Origin: Ga0077555 sp963746315
GTDB lineage: Bacteria; Pseudomonadota; Alphaproteobacteria; Rhizobiales; Hyphomicrobiaceae
NCBI GenBank assembly: GCA_963746315.1
Contig: CAVVAR010000003.1
Coordinates: 186,001-250,000 of the forward strand
Direction: 5' to 3'
Length of the DNA stretch: 64,000 nt
The notes beneath the pieces were generated by a model. It worked only from the letters and a program-made list of their open reading frames with translations. It had not been told where the DNA came from and did not search any database. How positions within the stretch are numbered: position 1 is the first letter of the stretch; each line of letters begins with the position of its first letter. Below are positions 17,363 to 25,238 of the stretch, piece by piece. A program made the translations under genes and the position numbers.

Positions 17363-19159
17363 ATGAATGACGTCGATCGGTCCTCCCTGAGCGCAGCCCT
17401 GAGCGAAAGCCTCGAAGCCGTGGTCTCGGGTTGGCTCGCCAGCTTTGAGGCGGCCCTGGTCAGCCGGGACGCCACTGCGATCCGAGAGCTATTCGTCGAC
17501 GATAGCCATTGGCGCGACGTGCTCGCCTTCACGTGGCACATCACGCCAACCATCGGCGCCACTGACATCGGCCGCATGCTGGCTGACCGGCAGGCTGTGA
17601 CGAAGGCGCATGGCTTTACGCTCGCGGCAGGCCGCACCCCACCGCGCAAGGTCCGCCGGATCGGCGTCGAGGTGATCGAGGCCATCTTCGATCTCGAGAC
17701 GGCCGTTGGTCGTGGCAATGGCGTCGTTAGGCTCGTTCCCGACGAGAAGACGGGCGTGCACAAAGCCTGGGTCCTGCTGACCACGCTCGAGGAGCTGACC
17801 GGCTTCGAGGAGAAGATCAACGAGCGCCGTCCCACGGGCGCCGCCTACTCACGCAACTTCGGCGGCGACAACTGGGAGGACGTCCGGCGTAAAGCCCAAG
17901 CCTACACCGACCACGACCCGACCGTGCTCGTCGTCGGCGGTGCCCAGGCCGGCCTCTCCATCGCCGCGCGCTTGAACCAGGTCGGAATCGACACGCTGGT
18001 CGTGGAGCAGTGGCCCCGCATCGGCGATAGCTGGCGCAGGCGCTACCACTCCCTAGCCCTGCACAACTCCATCCACGTCAATCACTTGCCGTATATGCCG
18101 TTCCCGCCGACCTGGCCGAACTACATCCCGAAAGACATGCTCGGCATGTGGTTCGAGGTCTACGCCCAGGTGATGGAGATCAACAACTGGACCAACACCG
18201 AGTTCACGAAGGGGTCATGGGACGCCAAGGCCAAGCGCTGGACTGCCCACTTGAAGCTCGCCGACGGCAGCGAGCGCATAATGCACCCCAAGCACATCGT
18301 CTTCGCCAACGGCGTGTCCAGCTATCCTCTGATCCCCAAGATCCCCGGCCTCGATGAGTTCAAGGGCAAAGTCGAGCACTCCGAGGGCTTCGACAGCGGC
18401 GCGCCCTACGCCGGCAAGCGGGCCCTCATCATCGGCACCGGCTCCTCCGCCAACGACATCGCGCTCGACCTGCACAGCTTCGGTTGCAAGACGAGCCTCA
18501 TCCAGCGAGGCTCGACGACGGTCGTCTCCATCGATCCGAGCGCCAAGTTGAACTACGCGCTCTACGACGAAGGCGCGCCCTACTGGGACTGCGACTTGCT
18601 TGCGGCCGCCGCAACTCCGCCACTGATCATCAAGGCCTACCAGGCTGGCGTGAAGCGTATGATGCAGCTCGACCACGACATGATCGAGGGCCTCAAGGGC
18701 ATCGGCTTCAAGTTCGACATCGGCGACGACGATACCGGCCACCAGATGAAATACCGTCGTCGCGGCGGCGGCTACAATCTCGACGCCGGCAGCTCCGACC
18801 TGATGATCAAGGGCGAGATCGGCCTCATCCAGTACGAGAATATCGAGCGTTTCTGCGCCGAAGGTGCGCTGATGAAGGACGGCTCGATCATCCCGGCCGA
18901 CCTCGTCGTGCTCGCAACCGGTTACTACCCGCAGGCCGAACTCGTCCGCCGCGCCCTCGGCCAGGATATGGCCGACCGCATCGGCCCTGTCTGGGGCGAG
19001 GACAAGGACGGCGAGCTCAACAACATGTTCCGCCGCACGCCCCAGGAAAACGTCTGGTTCATCGCCGGCAGCCTCGCCCAATGCCGCGTCTACTCGAAAT
19101 ACATGGCCCTCCAGATCCGCGCCACCGAGCAGGGCTACGTCGGCAAGCTGGAGGCGTGA
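17363..19159 (+). CDS. Flavin-containing monooxygenase with N-terminal SnoaL-like domain
   Basis: The 598-residue protein has two parts. Residues 1-150 resemble a SnoaL/NTF2-like cone (ATAIRELFVDDSHWRDVLAF). Residues 185-595 are a class B flavoprotein monooxygenase: FAD site VLVVGGAQAGLSIAARL, NADPH site ALIIGTGSSANDIALDL, and the FMO ATGYYPQAE motif. It should oxygenate a soft nucleophile or perform a Baeyer-Villiger reaction using NADPH and oxygen. The first glycine motif is GGAQAG, with Gln-Ala as in several related bacterial FMOs. It is followed by an intergenic inverted repeat. Substrate unknown. Confidence 0.9.
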   Translation: MNDVDRSSLSAALSESLEAVVSGWLASFEAALVSRDATAIRELFVDDSHWRDVLAFTWHITPTIGATDIGRMLADRQAVTKAHGFTLAAGRTPPRKVRRIGVEVIEAIFDLETAVGRGNGVVRLVPDEKTGVHKAWVLLTTLEELTGFEEKINERRPTGAAYSRNFGGDNWEDVRRKAQAYTDHDPTVLVVGGAQAGLSIAARLNQVGIDTLVVEQWPRIGDSWRRRYHSLALHNSIHVNHLPYMPFPPTWPNYIPKDMLGMWFEVYAQVMEINNWTNTEFTKGSWDAKAKRWTAHLKLADGSERIMHPKHIVFANGVSSYPLIPKIPGLDEFKGKVEHSEGFDSGAPYAGKRALIIGTGSSANDIALDLHSFGCKTSLIQRGSTTVVSIDPSAKLNYALYDEGAPYWDCDLLAAAATPPLIIKAYQAGVKRMMQLDHDMIEGLKGIGFKFDIGDDDTGHQMKYRRRGGGYNLDAGSSDLMIKGEIGLIQYENIERFCAEGALMKDGSIIPADLVVLATGYYPQAELVRRALGQDMADRIGPVWGEDKDGELNNMFRRTPQENVWFIAGSLAQCRVYSKYMALQIRATEQGYVGKLEA

Positions 19160-19179
19160 GGCGGCAAAATCCCTCGATA

Positions 19180-19311
19180 TGTCATCCCGGTGCTTGTCAC
19201 CGGGACCCATTCCTCCACTTGTTCGGATGTCTCGATCAGCTACGCTTCTACAGGCCAGTTGCGCTCGAGGATTTGGCACGATGGGTCCCGGTGACAAGCA
19301 CCGGGATGACA
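19180..19311. repeat. 31-bp perfect inverted repeat, REP/BIME-like element
   Basis: Arm 19180-19210 (core gtcatcccggtgcttgtc) and arm 19281-19311 (core gacaagcaccgggatgac) are perfect reverse complements over 31 bp, separated by a 70-bp spacer. Each arm has its own small palindromic core (CCCGGTG...CACCGGG). This is the style of dispersed palindromic repeats common in alphaproteobacterial intergenic DNA. In RNA it would form a long stem after the monooxygenase gene. There is no oligo-T, so it is not a standard terminator. Confidence 0.9.
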
Positions 19312-19435
19312 CGTGAAGCCTCCGCGCTATCCCCGGAATTCACAGTCGGGCACATGCCGAAGTGATCCGCCACCTCGGCAATCGAGTAAGGTCAGCGCGA
19401 CGACAACTCGCACGCCGCGACCCGAGACCAGACCC

Positions 19436-19876
19436 ATGCCCCTCCACTTGATCAAGCTCAGCGTCGGCACCGACTCGATCGAGGATCTCGCCGGCTGGCA
19501 GGCTGAGCGGTTGCGGCAGCTGAAGCGCGACGGCCAGAAGCCCGACCTGTTCCACCGCACGTTCCAGATGCCGAAGCGCCGCGACGACCTGCTCGACGGC
19601 GGCTCGATCTACTGGGTCATCAAGGGCATCATCCAGGCCCGCCAGCGCCTGCTCGACCTGCGCGAAGGAACCCGCGAGGACGGCACGCCGTGCACGCTCC
19701 TGATCCTCGACAAGACGCTCGTCCCCGTCCGCCCGACACCCCGCCGCGCCTTCCAGGGCTGGCGCTATCTCGCCCCCGACGACGCCCCCGCCGACCTCAC
19801 CGCCGGCAAGCACGACGCCATCACCGCCATGCCCCCCAAGATGCGCAAGGATTTGGCCGAGTTGGGGCTGATTTGA
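19436..19876 (+). CDS. DUF1489 family protein
   Basis: The 146-residue protein matches the DUF1489 family, which is nearly confined to Alphaproteobacteria. Recognisable blocks are MPLHLIKLSVGTDSIEDLAGW, RTFQMPKRRDDLLDGGSIYWVIKG, ARQRLLDL and FQGWRYL. The family has no established function. No signal peptide or membrane helix is visible. The ATG at 19436 gives the family start. It lies between two repeat elements and forms no operon with its neighbours. Confidence 0.9.
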   Translation: MPLHLIKLSVGTDSIEDLAGWQAERLRQLKRDGQKPDLFHRTFQMPKRRDDLLDGGSIYWVIKGIIQARQRLLDLREGTREDGTPCTLLILDKTLVPVRPTPRRAFQGWRYLAPDDAPADLTAGKHDAITAMPPKMRKDLAELGLI

Positions 19877-19937
19877 GGGGACGGAGTTACCCCAACGGTG
19901 ACTATGAGCGAGGATCTGCCGCAGCGACGGCACGCGT

Positions 19938-19991
19938 CCCCTCTCCCCGTTGCTCTGCACTCGCAACGGGGAGAGGGTTAGGGTGAGGGGC
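19938..19991. repeat. CCCTCTCCCC palindromic repeat, copy 1
   Basis: A hairpin with perfect 15-bp arms, CCCTCTCCCCGTTGC at 19939-19953 and GCAACGGGGAGAGGG at 19963-19977, is followed by ttagggtgagggg. The same module, in the opposite orientation, occurs at 23039-23090. This type of interspersed palindromic repeat is common in proteobacterial genomes. The two copies bracket the MFS/LysR/thioesterase patch. Confidence 0.85.
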
Positions 19992-20167
19992 GGCGCCGGG
20001 CTCGACTTTCCTGGCCCGGGCAGGCGACGCGATTGACCCAGAGCGCTTTTGTTCTCATTGTCAGCGTCGACGATAGCTATTTTCAGTAGCGGACATTTCG
20101 CAGAGCTGTAGGCTCCTGCTGTCTGCTGGCATTTTTACGCCAAGCCGTCGCCTCACCATTCGCCATC

Positions 20168-21413
20168 TCAAATGCGGACTTGGCGATCCAAAACTAGCAT
20201 GGCGATCGAGGTAATCAGCGATCCAGCCGCGATGACACCGATTGTGATCTGCCAAGCGATGATCGAAGCCTTTCCTCCCGCGACTTCGAGCACGACGCCG
20301 CAAATGGTGACACCGGCCCAAGCCGCGCTGTTCGCTGACAAGGCCATTAGCGCGAGCGCCGCACCACGATCGGCCTGAGAGACCCGTGCGAGCAATGCAG
20401 GTGGCAAGGAACCAGCGTCCGAAAAGATGGCGCAGACGTAGGCGATACTGAGCACAAAGACGATTAAGAATGGCATGCCGATGCTGACGGCGAGCGCTGC
20501 TCCGGCAACGACCGAGGCTCCGGCCGCTGCTGCAATCACTTGATGCCGGCGACCCATATTGGCCCGGTGGGCAACGAGCGAGCTTAGCGGCATAGCCAGA
20601 AGGCCGGTAAAGGCCGTGGCCAAAGCGAGATTCCAACCCGTGTAGTATTGGTTGCCTGGTAGTGTCGCGACGAACGAGAGGAACGCGACCCACCATGTAC
20701 GAAAAGCCATGCCTTCCCAGCTGTTGCCTGCCACTGCGAGCAGAACCCAGCCTACCCCTCCCGTGCGCATAACACCCCTCAATCGTCCGAGCAATGCACC
20801 TTCGGCGCGGGGCAAGAATGGGGATCGCATCGACAGTCCGACAAGACCGAAGGCGATCCCTGACGCAATTGCAGCGGCCCAGAATGCGCTCGGCCAATCG
20901 AAGAGCCATTGCGCAATCCCGGAGACCGCAAACGATGCGGAAAGCCCAAGTGTGAGCCCCGACACGTGAATGCCGGCCACCCTCGCTTGCTCTTGGGCTG
21001 GAACCGAACTCGATCAAAAGCCGCAAGCCCGGCATATAAATGCCGGCCATGCCGATTCCACTCGCAATTCGGCTGAGCATCAAGGCTTCGAAACTCGCGC
21101 TGACTGATGGAAACAGCATGCCACCAGCGATGCCGAGAAAACAGCCGATTGCGTAGAGCAGTTTCGGGGGACGCGAATTGGTCAGTGCCGCGAAAATCGG
21201 AGACGCAATCGCATACGCGAAGAAGAATGCGCCCCCCGCGATGCCCGCTTGCGTCTCGGAGATGCCGGTGCTGCCCATCACTGCCGGCAGGACGGCTGCA
21301 TAGTTGGCAAAGCCGATGGTGTTCAGAACCAGGGCGACCGTCATGATGATGAGTGGCGACATGGGCAGAATATAAGATCGCGCCCGGTTCGACACGAAGC
21401 GAATACCATTCAT
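20168..21413 (-). pseudogene. MFS transporter (YbfB/YjiJ-like), frameshifted
   Basis: Two overlapping frames encode successive parts of one major facilitator. The first, from 21413, runs through helices 1-4 (SPLIIMTVALVLNTIGFANY ... IASGIGMAGIYMPGLRLLIEFGSS). The second, to 20168, carries helices 5-12 (VSGLTLGLSASFAVSGIAQW ... VIAAGSLITSIAMLVL). The switch is near 20985-21005, so one base was gained or lost. Joined, they give about 410 residues, normal for an MFS exporter. Either the gene is inactivated or the assembly has an indel. It sits 16 bp downstream of the LysR gene on the same strand, suggesting a regulator-transporter pair. Confidence 0.85.
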
Positions 21414-21429
21414 GATAGTTGAAACGAAT

Positions 21430-22332
21430 TCACCTATTCACGGGCGCATGGCGGTGCGGCTCAATCACCCTGGCTAGCCAGCGGCGCACGGTCATTATGC
21501 GATCCAGCGTCTCCTCGCCCTGCCGGCATTCGAGGTAGTAGGTGCCGAGGCTAGGTATGGTCACATCCGACAATCGCCGGAGCCTACCCTCGCGAACGTG
21601 GCCAGCAACCATCTGGAGCGGCGCTAGCAGCAGTCCCTGACCATCGATTGCGGCTCGTACCGCGCCAGGGAAGCTATCAAAGACCAGTGTCTTGCGAGGT
21701 TTCCATCCGCTGTCTAATCCCGCTGCACGCGCCCAGACGAGCCAGGCGTCGGGGGCTGGGTCGTGCAGGATAATCGTCTGGCGAAGAATCGCGTCCAGAG
21801 GAGTCGATCCGACGCGCAACGCTGCTTTCACAGGACTCGCGACCGGGCTAGACACAGGCTTGAGTAACGCTTGAGAGAATGCGCCCGCCGCCGGCTTGGG
21901 CCGATAAGTGATCGCAAGATCGACGGGATCGCGCTGCACGTCGGCTAGGGTGGTGCGAACCTCAACCCTTAGGTTCAACTTGGGATGCCTCTTCTCGAAC
22001 TCATCAAGGGCGGGCAACAAGATTTCGCTAGCAAATGTCGGCAGGGTCAGTATCCGCATAGCCTCGTGTGCTGCGGACAATGCCGTGGTCGCGGCCCGCA
22101 ACCGGTCGAACGCCTCCTTCACAACCATCGCGTACTGCTGGCCGGCTGACGTCAGGCTGATCGAGCGACCTCGGCGAACGAAGAGCCGCACCTGCATCTG
22201 TGCTTCAAGGCTGTGGATCTGGTGGCTGATCGCCGAGGCCGTGATTCCAAGTTCGTCAGCCGCCGCTCGCATGCTTCCCAATCGCGCGACGACTTCGAAG
22301 GCGCGCAGCGCCGTTAATGAAGGCAGGCTCAC
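21430..22332 (-). CDS. LysR-family transcriptional regulator (GcvA-like)
   Basis: The 300-residue protein has an N-terminal winged helix (LPSLTALRAFEVVARLGSMR, then SAISHQIHSLEAQMQVRLF) and a periplasmic-binding-like effector domain from about residue 90. The start of the helix-turn-helix and the RLRAATTAL linker resemble the GcvA/AmpR branch. I prefer GTG 22332, which has GGAG eight bases upstream, over an open frame to 22386. It is divergent from the thioesterase and precedes the broken MFS gene, its two most likely targets. Effector unknown. Confidence 0.9.
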   Translation of the reverse strand: MSLPSLTALRAFEVVARLGSMRAAADELGITASAISHQIHSLEAQMQVRLFVRRGRSISLTSAGQQYAMVVKEAFDRLRAATTALSAAHEAMRILTLPTFASEILLPALDEFEKRHPKLNLRVEVRTTLADVQRDPVDLAITYRPKPAAGAFSQALLKPVSSPVASPVKAALRVGSTPLDAILRQTIILHDPAPDAWLVWARAAGLDSGWKPRKTLVFDSFPGAVRAAIDGQGLLLAPLQMVAGHVREGRLRRLSDVTIPSLGTYYLECRQGEETLDRIMTVRRWLARVIEPHRHAPVNR

Positions 22333-22472
22333 GTTCGCGGCTCCAGAGTAAAGATCACAAGATGGTAATAGATGAAATCGGGTCACCTATGAATAGGAAA
22401 GCTCACTTATCGATAGAGGGCACGGAAGGCATGCTCACCATCCTGCAAATTGCACAGGCAGAGGGACTTCTC

Positions 22473-22925
22473 ATGAGCAGCAACATGCTGGTACGTGCCC
22501 GCAGCGCACTCTCGGAGCAAAGATTCTCAGTCTTGCTGGGTACCGAGATCGAAGCTTTCGACGGCGCGACCATCGACATGCGGTTGCGCATTACGGAATC
22601 CCTTGAGCAAAATCACGGCTTTGTCCACGGCGGTGTGATCAGCTACCTCGCCGACAACGCAATGACTTTTGTCGGTACGGCCGCGCTTGGTGGCGGCGGC
22701 GTCGCTTCCGAATTGAAGATCAACTTCGTCCGTCCCGCCGTCGGCCAAATCTTGGTGGCCCGGGCCACGGTACTCGCGGCCGGCAGATCTCAAGCGGTCT
22801 GCCGTTGCGATGTCTTCGCTGTAAGCGATGGCGTTGAGAAGCTTTGCGCGGCCGCACAAGGTACGGTCGCCAGAATGAACTCCCCAAGGCCCATCGATGG
22901 GAGCACCACATCAGTCCCGCCATGA
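22473..22925 (+). CDS. PaaI-type hotdog thioesterase
   Basis: The 150-residue protein has the hotdog signature NHGFVHGGVISYLADNAMTF, with the conserved HGG and an acidic residue in the long helix. It also has the closing strand ELKINFVRPAVGQILVARA. PaaI-type enzymes hydrolyse acyl-CoA or phenylacetyl-CoA thioesters and work as tetramers in the cytoplasm. The frame is open to 22317, but ATG 22473 has GAGGGA six bases upstream and gives normal length. It is transcribed away from the LysR gene, 140 bp apart, so it may be a target of that regulator. Confidence 0.87.
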   Translation: MSSNMLVRARSALSEQRFSVLLGTEIEAFDGATIDMRLRITESLEQNHGFVHGGVISYLADNAMTFVGTAALGGGGVASELKINFVRPAVGQILVARATVLAAGRSQAVCRCDVFAVSDGVEKLCAAAQGTVARMNSPRPIDGSTTSVPP

Positions 22926-23038
22926 CGGCAGCTTCACCTCCGGTGAGCCGCTGCTGCGATCACGTCACGCAATAGTAGTGCAGTGGCGCTCTTGGCCCAT
23001 CGCCCCGCTTCTGCCTGACCTCGTCCGTGCCCTTGGGC

Positions 23039-23090
23039 CGCCCCTCACCCCGACCCTCTCCCCGTGCAAGCGCAGGGCACGGGGCGAGGG
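23039..23090. repeat. CCCTCTCCCC palindromic repeat, copy 2 (inverted orientation)
   Basis: Starts with cccctcaccccgaccctctcccc, the reverse-complement order of copy 1. The hairpin arms are CCCTCTCCCCGTGC at 23054-23067 and GCACGGGGCGAGGG at 23077-23090, with a single mismatch. It lies about 110 bp upstream of the selenoprotein gene and may sit in or near its promoter. Confidence 0.82.
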
Positions 23091-23203
23091 AGTTCGCGCG
23101 CGATCACCGCGCCAGCCTCACATTGGTCTCGGTAGAAATCCCCCCATCGACAACCACCCCAAAACCGTCCCATCATTCCGTCGTCACAGCGACGGAGAAC
23201 ATG

Positions 23204-24088
23204 ATGGATCACGTCCGCTATATTGATCGCACGCGCGACGACTACATTCGCCAGGGCTACGAGAAGTCCTATGAGTGGGCGCACTTCGACGAGGTGCCGT
23301 TCACGCCCCTCGAGAAACCGCTGAGCCAATGCCGCGTCGGCCTGCTCGGCACCAGCGAGGTCGCGGTCCGCTTCGACCCCGCGACGGAGCCGAACCCGAT
23401 CAGCGAGGAGGACTTCCGCGGCGTCTACCCGATCCCGGGCGATACGCCGACCGTGAAGCTCTACTCCCGCACGCTGTCGTTCGACCGCAACGCCACCCAC
23501 CTCGACGACGTCAACGCCTTCTATCCGGTCGACCGGCTGCGCGAGGCCGTTGCCGACGGCCGCGTCGGCTCCATGCCGAAACGCATCCTCGGCGCCTACA
23601 ACAACTACAGCCAGCGCAAGGTCCTGACCCAGGAAGCACCGAAAGCCCTCGCCGTCTGCCGCGAGGAGGGGCTCGACGCCATCGTCATGGTCCCTGTTTG
23701 ACCGGTATGTCATCAGACCGTGAGTCTGATTGCCCGCTACCTGGAAGAAAACGGCATCTCCACCGTCGTCATCGGCGCCGCCCGTGACATCGTCGAGCAC
23801 TGCGGCGTCGCCCGTTTCGTGTTCGTCGACTTCCCCCTCGGCAGCCCCTGCGGCGAGCCGTGGAACGTGCCCCAGCAGCGCGAGATTTTCCAAGCCGCGC
23901 TCGATCTCCTGTCGAACGCCAAAGGCCCCCGCACCACGGTTGCCCCGAGCTACCGATGGAGCAAGGGCGACGACTGGAAACGCCTCGTCTTCTCCGAGGA
24001 GCAGCCGTGGCAGGACCCGGACACCAAGGCAAAGTGGCTCGCCCGCAAGGACGAGTACCGGCGCCTGAAATCGGAAGGAAAAGTCTGA
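23204..24088 (+). CDS. GrdB/PrdB-like reductase, selenoprotein with in-frame UGA (Sec166)
   Basis: Read through the TGA at 23699-23701, this is one 294-residue protein. The two halves are in the same frame: 165 residues before, 128 after. The TGA falls in VMVPV-U-PVCHQTVSL, a U-x-x-C redox motif where relatives, as I recall them, have Cys or Sec. The downstream half is plainly conserved coding sequence (RYLEENGISTVVIG, FVFVDFPLGSPCGEPW) and has no start of its own with a ribosome site. The family is the glycine/sarcosine/betaine or D-proline reductase B-subunit type; in Clostridia these cleave C-N bonds with Sec. The substrate in aerobic proteobacteria is unknown. ATG 23204 has GGAG six bases upstream; ATG 23201 is an alternative. 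A glutaredoxin gene overlaps the stop codon. selA, selB, selC and selD are not in the window. Confidence 0.88.
23699..23730 (+). promoter_or_regulatory. UGA codon plus SECIS-like hairpin
   Basis: After the TGA (23699-23701), a perfect 7-bp stem forms between ATCAGAC (23712-23718) and GTCTGAT (23724-23730) with the 5-base loop CGTGA. The gap from UGA to loop is 17 nt, and a G stands at the second loop position. These match the published bacterial SECIS rules as I know them: loop 16-37 nt after UGA, with G among its first two bases. It would bind SelB and direct Sec insertion. Confidence 0.8.
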
Positions 24089-24336
24089 TGGCCGACCCCG
24101 CACGCGACGTGATCGTCTACACGTCGCCCATGTGCGCGCCGTGTGAGCAGCTCAAACGCTTCCTCACGGCGAACGGCGTGACCTATCGCGTGCGGGATCT
24201 CCTGATGGACGAAGACGCCCAGGACCGGCTCGACGAGGCGAGAATCCGTTCAACGCCCGCCCTGGAGGTGGATGGCCGGATCTTCGCCGGCGACGCCCTG
24301 ACCCAGGAGAAGGTTCGGGAGTTGCTCGGGCTCTGA
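24088..24336 (+). CDS. Glutaredoxin-family protein
   Basis: An 82-residue thioredoxin-fold protein with the redox motif SPMCAPCEQLKRFL (C16, C19), the cis-Pro motif RSTPALEVDG and the GD..L C-terminal helix of glutaredoxins. The CxxC sequence is CAPC. Its ATG shares one base with the TGA of the selenoprotein (TGATG), implying translational coupling. The simplest reading is that it supplies electrons to, or receives them from, the U-x-x-C centre of its partner, using glutathione or a thioredoxin-like source. This partnership is inferred from coupling and chemistry. Confidence 0.9.
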   Translation: MADPARDVIVYTSPMCAPCEQLKRFLTANGVTYRVRDLLMDEDAQDRLDEARIRSTPALEVDGRIFAGDALTQEKVRELLGL

Positions 24337-24431
24337 CGGACGGGCTACCTCCGATAGGGCCGCAAAGGCCAGTGGCACGCTCTTTGCTCGGAAGGTTGGG
24401 CAAACAACCTTCCGAGCCTGGCGAGCCCCCC

Positions 24432-25199
24432 ATGTCGACTGCAGCAGCGCGTTCCTCGACACTGAAGATCGCAGACCGTGTCCGGAACGAAGGGCTCACC
24501 TCAGCGTGCGCTCATTATCGCACGGTCGCACTCCATCACGCTTGGTCGACTATCGACCGGCACAGGCACCCGTCGGCCCGCGACGACGGCACCGCCGACA
24601 AGGTCGAACTCGACACGGTGACCATCGCCAGCCCGAACCGGTCGATCGGCGTCCACTATCTGCCGACGCCATGGCGCGTTCTCGACTGGGTCCACGCGGC
24701 CCTGCCCGAGCCGATGCCGGGCACCACGTTCATCGACTACGGTTGTGGCAAGGGTCGTGTCGTCCTCTCGGCCACGGCCCGTCCGTATCAGCGCGTGGTC
24801 GGGGTCGAGTTCGCAGTCGAATTGGCGGAAGCGGCCCGCGAGATCGTCGCAAATCTGAACCAGCCCGCGGCGGGCTCAGTTGAGATCCACCAAGGCGATG
24901 CGACCCTGTTCGAGATCCCTGAAACGCCGATTGTTGCCTTCCTGTTCAATCCATTCGGCCCGCCGGTCATTGAACGCGTCGCAGCGAACCTTTCACGCTC
25001 ATGGCGCAAGTCACCTCGCCCGATGATCGTGGCCTACCTCAATCCAGTGCATGAAACGGCATTCGCCGCGGTGCGAGGGTTTTCGCGCCTACGATTGCCG
25101 CTAATGAGTGAGGCGCGGTTTCGCTGCCTCAGCCCCTATCGCTTCGCCGTCTACGCCACGCCGGAGGCCCTTGCTGTGATGGCCCCCGAAAGCAACTGA
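24432..25199 (+). CDS. Class I SAM-dependent methyltransferase
   Basis: The 255-residue protein has the SAM-binding motif I TFIDYGCGKGRVVLSA, an acidic motif II at VVGVEFAVELAE, and motif IV LFNPFGPPV. An N-terminal helical region of about 85 residues precedes the fold. The NPFGPP motif hints at N-methylation but is not decisive. The start is ATG 24432, the frame being open to 24372. It begins 95 bp after the glutaredoxin gene on the same strand and could be part of that operon. Substrate unknown. Confidence 0.87.
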   Translation: MSTAAARSSTLKIADRVRNEGLTSACAHYRTVALHHAWSTIDRHRHPSARDDGTADKVELDTVTIASPNRSIGVHYLPTPWRVLDWVHAALPEPMPGTTFIDYGCGKGRVVLSATARPYQRVVGVEFAVELAEAAREIVANLNQPAAGSVEIHQGDATLFEIPETPIVAFLFNPFGPPVIERVAANLSRSWRKSPRPMIVAYLNPVHETAFAAVRGFSRLRLPLMSEARFRCLSPYRFAVYATPEALAVMAPESN

Positions 25200-25238
25200 G
25201 GCGGCCTCGGAAGCCGCCCCAGATCTATTCCCCATCTC

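Noticed and set aside
19180..19311. Transposon terminal inverted repeats
   Set aside because: The spacer is only 70 bp with no gene and no target-site duplication seen; a dispersed palindromic element fits better.
23027..23203. N-terminal extension of the selenoprotein to 23027
   Set aside because: The extra residues run through the palindromic repeat and a Pro/Arg-rich stretch; GGAG sits properly before ATG 23204.
23720..24088. Independent gene starting at GTG 23720
   Set aside because: It is in frame with the upstream half, has no ribosome site, and starts inside a conserved motif. Sec read-through explains it better.
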